64,000 bases of DNA from an uncultured Eubacterium sp. (lineage in GTDB: Bacteria; Bacillota; Clostridia; Lachnospirales; Lachnospiraceae). The stretch is from positions 1 through 64,000 of the forward strand of contig CAKRDZ010000006.1 in NCBI GenBank assembly GCA_934316845.1, read 5' to 3'. The position numbers and the translations under genes were made by a program. The notes under the pieces were generated by a model. It was given only the letters and a program-made list of their open reading frames with translations, ran no database searches and had not been told where the DNA came from. How positions within the stretch are numbered: the stretch's first letter is position 1; each line of letters begins with the position of its first letter. Of the stretch, positions 60,542 to 64,000 are shown in pieces.

Positions 60542-62722
60542 ATGAATTTGAATTATGAACTGCCTGCATGGGCGGAGGAAATACTGCCGCCGGCAGCAGA
60601 AGAAAAGCGGTATTACAGCGTTCCGTATGATATTGGCGCAGACGGAGCCTGGTTACCGGAGTCCTATGTTGTTGTGACAAATAAAAAAATCTATCTGTTA
60701 TCTAAGGGCAGTCCGGCAGAATGTTTTGCTCTGACAGACTGTGAAGAAGCGGCGGCAGAAGCGAAAGTCGGCTGTGGACTTCTGACGGTTCGGTATCGTG
60801 GAGAAAAACGTTTTCTGGTACAATATTCCGGGAAACATCTGGCGAGATATGCTTACATCGCCAGAGGAATCCGAATCCTGTGTTCCGGAAGGACGGAAAA
60901 GGTGGAAAGCACCGAATACGAGAAGATCTGTCCCAACTGCGGGCGTGCGGTACCGGGCACCAGATACTGTCCGCACTGTTCGAAAGAAGGGGGATTCTGG
61001 CATTCTTTCCTGACGATGGCAGCCCCTTACCGCAGGAAATTTTTGGGAATTATCGTACTGATGATCTTAGCGGCGGTTGTCACGCTTCTTAACCCGGAAG
61101 TGCAGAAACGGCTTGTCGATGACGTACTGACACAACATCATGGGGGAATCCGCATGGCACTCGTGTGTCTTTTCGTTATGTTTCTGCTCAGTGTCGGCAT
61201 CGTCGTTATCAATGTGCTGAAAAGTTATTATTGTACGGCACTTGGAGCGACGATCTCAAAGGATATGCGGAAGAAATTATTTGAAAAGATCCAGATTCTC
61301 TCCATTGGTTTTATCAATGACAGAAAACCGGGAGAGTTGATGAACCGTATTGTGTTCGACACCGGAAAAATAAGGGAATTCATGGAACGCACATTTTGCA
61401 ATATGTTTACTGTGTGTTTTATCTTTCTTTGTGATATAATATTTATGCTTGCTTTGAATTGGAAGCTGGCATTATTAACCTTTATCTTTATTCCGGTCGT
61501 GGTTTTTATCACGTATGCGTGGAGAAAAAACATTCACCGCCGTTTTCACCTGCAATGGAAAAAGAGCGACGATGTCAATAGTAATCTTCAGGATGTGCTC
61601 TCCGGCATGCGCGTCGTAAAATCCTACGGAAAGGAAGCGGAAGAACGGGAAAAATTTAACAAACTGGCAGACGAATTCTGCCGGGTACAGAAGAAAAATG
61701 AATCGTTTTGGGCGCTGTTTATGCCAATGATCGATTTTATCCTTGGTGCAGGGATCTTTCTGGTCGTTTATTTTGGCGGATGCGATGTGCTTCGCGGCAC
61801 GATGACAACCGGAGAACTGCTGCAGTTTATCACTTATACGCAGCTTCTGTACCAATACCTGAACTGGATGACTTCGATGCCACGTGATCTGATGAATCTG
61901 ATCAGCAGTATCGAACGAATCAATGATATTTTGGCGCAGGATCCGTTTATTGAGGACGATGAGCAGCCGAAAGAATTGGAAGTGGAGGGAGAGATCACAT
62001 TTTCCCATGCAACCTTTGGCTACAAATCGTATCAGCCGGTACTGGAGGATGTGAATCTGACGGTAAAACCCGGTGAAATGATCGGTATCGTCGGAGCTTC
62101 CGGCACAGGAAAATCTACACTGATCAATCTGATCATGCGGTTATATGAAGTGGACGACGGCGCAATACTGGTTGATGGAATAGATATCAAGAACATACGT
62201 TCGGGGAAATATCATGCGCAGCTTGGCGTCGTATTGCAGGAAACATTTTTGTTTTCCGGTACGATCCTTGAAAACATACGGTTTGCCAGACCGGATGCCT
62301 CGTATGAGGAAGTGATCCGGGCAGCCAAACTTGCCAATGCCCATGACTTTATCTCAAAAACACCGGATGGATACAATACCTACGTAGGAGAACGCGGACA
62401 TAGTTTGTCCGGAGGCGAGAGACAGCGGATTGCCATTGCAAGAGCGATTCTCAATGAACCTCGTATTTTGATCTTAGACGAAGCGACAGCAAGTCTGGAT
62501 ACGGAAAGTGAATACCGCATCCAGAAAGCGCTTGACCGTCTGACAAAGGGGCGTACAACCTTTGCAATCGCCCATCGTTTGTCAACTCTGCAAAATGCGG
62601 ACCGTCTGATCGTGATCGACGGACACCGTATCGCAGAAGTGGGATCCCATGAAGAATTGATTGCCCGAAAAGGGATGTATTACCGCCTTGTGAAGGCACA
62701 ATTGGAAATGCAGAAAAAATAG
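60542..62722 (+). CDS. ABC exporter half-transporter with N-terminal zinc-ribbon extension (second)
   Basis: A 726-residue fused permease-ATPase with the same plan as the exporter at 57647. N-terminal soluble domain (about 1-115), zinc ribbon CPNCGRAV..CPHCSKEGG (about 130-152), six-helix region about 165-470, then the ATPase with Walker A GASGTGKST near 520, signature LSGGERQR near 622 and Walker B ILILDEATASLD near 642. Both ATPase sites are canonical, so each protein could homodimerise or the two could pair. It starts 13 bp after the DUF1854 gene. Confidence 0.87.
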   Translation: MNLNYELPAWAEEILPPAAEEKRYYSVPYDIGADGAWLPESYVVVTNKKIYLLSKGSPAECFALTDCEEAAAEAKVGCGLLTVRYRGEKRFLVQYSGKHLARYAYIARGIRILCSGRTEKVESTEYEKICPNCGRAVPGTRYCPHCSKEGGFWHSFLTMAAPYRRKFLGIIVLMILAAVVTLLNPEVQKRLVDDVLTQHHGGIRMALVCLFVMFLLSVGIVVINVLKSYYCTALGATISKDMRKKLFEKIQILSIGFINDRKPGELMNRIVFDTGKIREFMERTFCNMFTVCFIFLCDIIFMLALNWKLALLTFIFIPVVVFITYAWRKNIHRRFHLQWKKSDDVNSNLQDVLSGMRVVKSYGKEAEEREKFNKLADEFCRVQKKNESFWALFMPMIDFILGAGIFLVVYFGGCDVLRGTMTTGELLQFITYTQLLYQYLNWMTSMPRDLMNLISSIERINDILAQDPFIEDDEQPKELEVEGEITFSHATFGYKSYQPVLEDVNLTVKPGEMIGIVGASGTGKSTLINLIMRLYEVDDGAILVDGIDIKNIRSGKYHAQLGVVLQETFLFSGTILENIRFARPDASYEEVIRAAKLANAHDFISKTPDGYNTYVGERGHSLSGGERQRIAIARAILNEPRILILDEATASLDTESEYRIQKALDRLTKGRTTFAIAHRLSTLQNADRLIVIDGHRIAEVGSHEELIARKGMYYRLVKAQLEMQKK

Positions 62723-62734
62723 GAGCAGATAATT

Positions 62735-64000
62735 ATGAGTGAAGAAAGTTTGCAGCGGAAAGTTTTTTCCGGATTATTTTGGAAATTTGGAGAACGGATC
62801 GGAGCGCAGCTCGTATCCTTTGTTGTGCGGATCGTGCTGGCAAGACTGCTGAGTCCGAGTGACTTTGGTGTCATCGTACTCATTACCGTTTTTATTGATA
62901 TCGCCAATGTTTTTGTGTCAAGTGGTTTTGGCTCTGCTTTGATCCAGAAAAAAGAGGCGGATCAACTGGATTTTTCCTCTGTATTTTATTTCAGCATTGT
63001 AATGTCGTGGATATTTTATGCGATTGTATTTTTGGGAGCGCCTCTGGTTGCGTCCTTTTACGGGAAAGAGATATTGTGCCCGGTGCTGCGTGTACTGGCA
63101 CTTAAGATCCCGCTTGCCGGTGTCAATTCCGTGCAGCAGGCCTATGTGCAGAAAAAGATGCTTTTTAAGCGCTTCTTTTTCTCGACGCTGATCGGTACTG
63201 CCGGTTCGGCGGTTGTCGGAATCGTGATGGCTTATATGGGATTTGGCCCGTGGGCGCTTGTGGCGCAGTATTTGTTTAATTCGACGCTGGACACTCTGAT
63301 TCTTTGGTTTACGGTAAAATGGCGTCCGATACTGGCATTTTCCGGAAAACGAATGAAAGAATTGTTTTCCTTTGGCTGGAAGATGCTCTGCTCTGAACTG
63401 ATCCATACGTCTTACGGACAGATCCGAAGCCTGATCATCGGAAAAGTGTACACGGAAAAAGATCTTGGCTTTTACAACCAGGGCGGAAATATGCCGCGTC
63501 TTGTTGTAACCAATATCAATTCTTCGGTTACTTCCGTGCTTTTCCCGGCCATGTCGATGAAACAGGATGATTTGAAGAAGATGAAAGAGGTGGTGCGCCT
63601 CTCGATCCGCGTCAGCTCGTATGTGATGTGGCCGCTGATGATCGGACTTATGGTCATGTCAACGCCGGTCGTCAGTCTCATCTATTCCGATAAATGGCTG
63701 CCATGTGTGCCGTTTATGCAGATCGCGTGTCTGCAGTATGCACTGGAACCGGTGCAGACGGCAAATGTGCAGGCAGTAAAAGCACTCGGAAAGGGGCGGA
63801 CGTATCTCATCATGGAGATTGTGAAGAAGGTGTTTGGTATCGCCATGATCCTTCTTGTCATGTACCGCGGCGTCATGGCAATTGCCTGGACGGCATTTGT
63901 GGTTACTTTATTTGCGGCAGTCGTAAACTCGACTCCAAACCGTAAATTTTTGAACTACAATTATAAAGAGCAGTTAGCCGATCTGATCCCTTCTATCCTG
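62735..64000 (+). CDS. Polysaccharide flippase (Wzx-like MOP family), truncated by the window edge
   Basis: The frame is open from the ATG at 62735 to the last base, 422 codons, with no stop, so the C-terminus lies beyond the window. The N-terminus, KVFSGLFWKFGERIGAQLVS followed by RIVLARLLSPSDFGVIVL, is the typical start of lipopolysaccharide/teichuronic acid flippases, and about ten or more hydrophobic helices follow. AGGAG lies upstream. It would move lipid-linked sugars across the membrane and may open a polysaccharide locus to the right, next to the ABC export module. Confidence 0.88.
   Translation, partial: MSEESLQRKVFSGLFWKFGERIGAQLVSFVVRIVLARLLSPSDFGVIVLITVFIDIANVFVSSGFGSALIQKKEADQLDFSSVFYFSIVMSWIFYAIVFLGAPLVASFYGKEILCPVLRVLALKIPLAGVNSVQQAYVQKKMLFKRFFFSTLIGTAGSAVVGIVMAYMGFGPWALVAQYLFNSTLDTLILWFTVKWRPILAFSGKRMKELFSFGWKMLCSELIHTSYGQIRSLIIGKVYTEKDLGFYNQGGNMPRLVVTNINSSVTSVLFPAMSMKQDDLKKMKEVVRLSIRVSSYVMWPLMIGLMVMSTPVVSLIYSDKWLPCVPFMQIACLQYALEPVQTANVQAVKALGKGRTYLIMEIVKKVFGIAMILLVMYRGVMAIAWTAFVVTLFAAVVNSTPNRKFLNYNYKEQLADLIPSIL

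Overview
The window looks like a chromosomal segment of a spore-forming gut Clostridium relative, most likely a Lachnospiraceae member. The evidence is the Firmicutes-type class III fructose-bisphosphatase, a GerW/YtfJ sporulation protein beside a DUF2953 protein, a SpoIIM-like protein beside a NUDIX hydrolase, an L28 with two CxxC pairs, a CdaA/YbbR pair, a large two-headed acyl-CoA dehydratase activase, strong GGAGG ribosome binding sites and moderate GC. No rRNA, tRNA, prophage, transposase or CRISPR array was seen. Almost all genes are on the plus strand; the exceptions are the giant activase gene and one 48-residue membrane peptide.

Layout. 1-505: a palindromic repeat array cut by the left edge, followed by a P-type cation ATPase. 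3151-3863: a compact cassette with a consensus promoter, three direct repeats, a terminator and a small basic protein, which is the architecture of a type III (RNA antitoxin) toxin-antitoxin system of the CptIN/ToxIN kind. 3898-6203: a YitT-family membrane protein and enolase. 6511-11554: an overlapping four-gene unit of short KdpD-like kinase, KdpE-like regulator, Na/phosphate cotransporter and K+/H+ antiporter with RCK_C domains. 11730-15347: two membrane proteins of unknown function, the c-di-AMP synthase CdaA and its YbbR/CdaR partner. 15440-21411: leuA converging on the activase gene. 21609-27606: a LysM protein, CorA, a rhomboid-like protein and a 1058-residue double glycosyltransferase. 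27636-30886: unknown proteins, DUF2953, GerW and L28. 30963-36758: small membrane peptide, Asp23/YloU, YloV/FakA-like kinase, DNA polymerase I and CoaE. 36845-43680: FtsA-like ATPase with a long C-terminal extension, WalJ-like hydrolase, ACT and UPF0210 proteins, PepD and NUDIX. 43747-49370: SpoIIM-like protein and a Gld-like ABC export operon (ATPase, permease, GldG-like, DUF4340). 49474-49801: a second palindromic array. 49997-54482: tyrosine phosphatase and a GntR-controlled ABC operon with a clear operator. 54555-64000: class III FBPase, a rhodanese-TtcA-like fusion, and a two-exporter ABC module with a DUF1854 protein, followed by a polysaccharide flippase cut by the right edge.

Functional themes. 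Potassium and cell-envelope homeostasis dominate the first third: the antiporter's RCK_C domains are the sort of domain that binds c-di-AMP in other Firmicutes, and the c-di-AMP synthase operon follows directly. The last third is rich in ABC export. The most distinctive non-coding content is the antitoxin RNA locus, two tandem arrays of short palindromes that share one stem sequence although they lie about 49 kb apart, and three long nested fold-back elements between operons.
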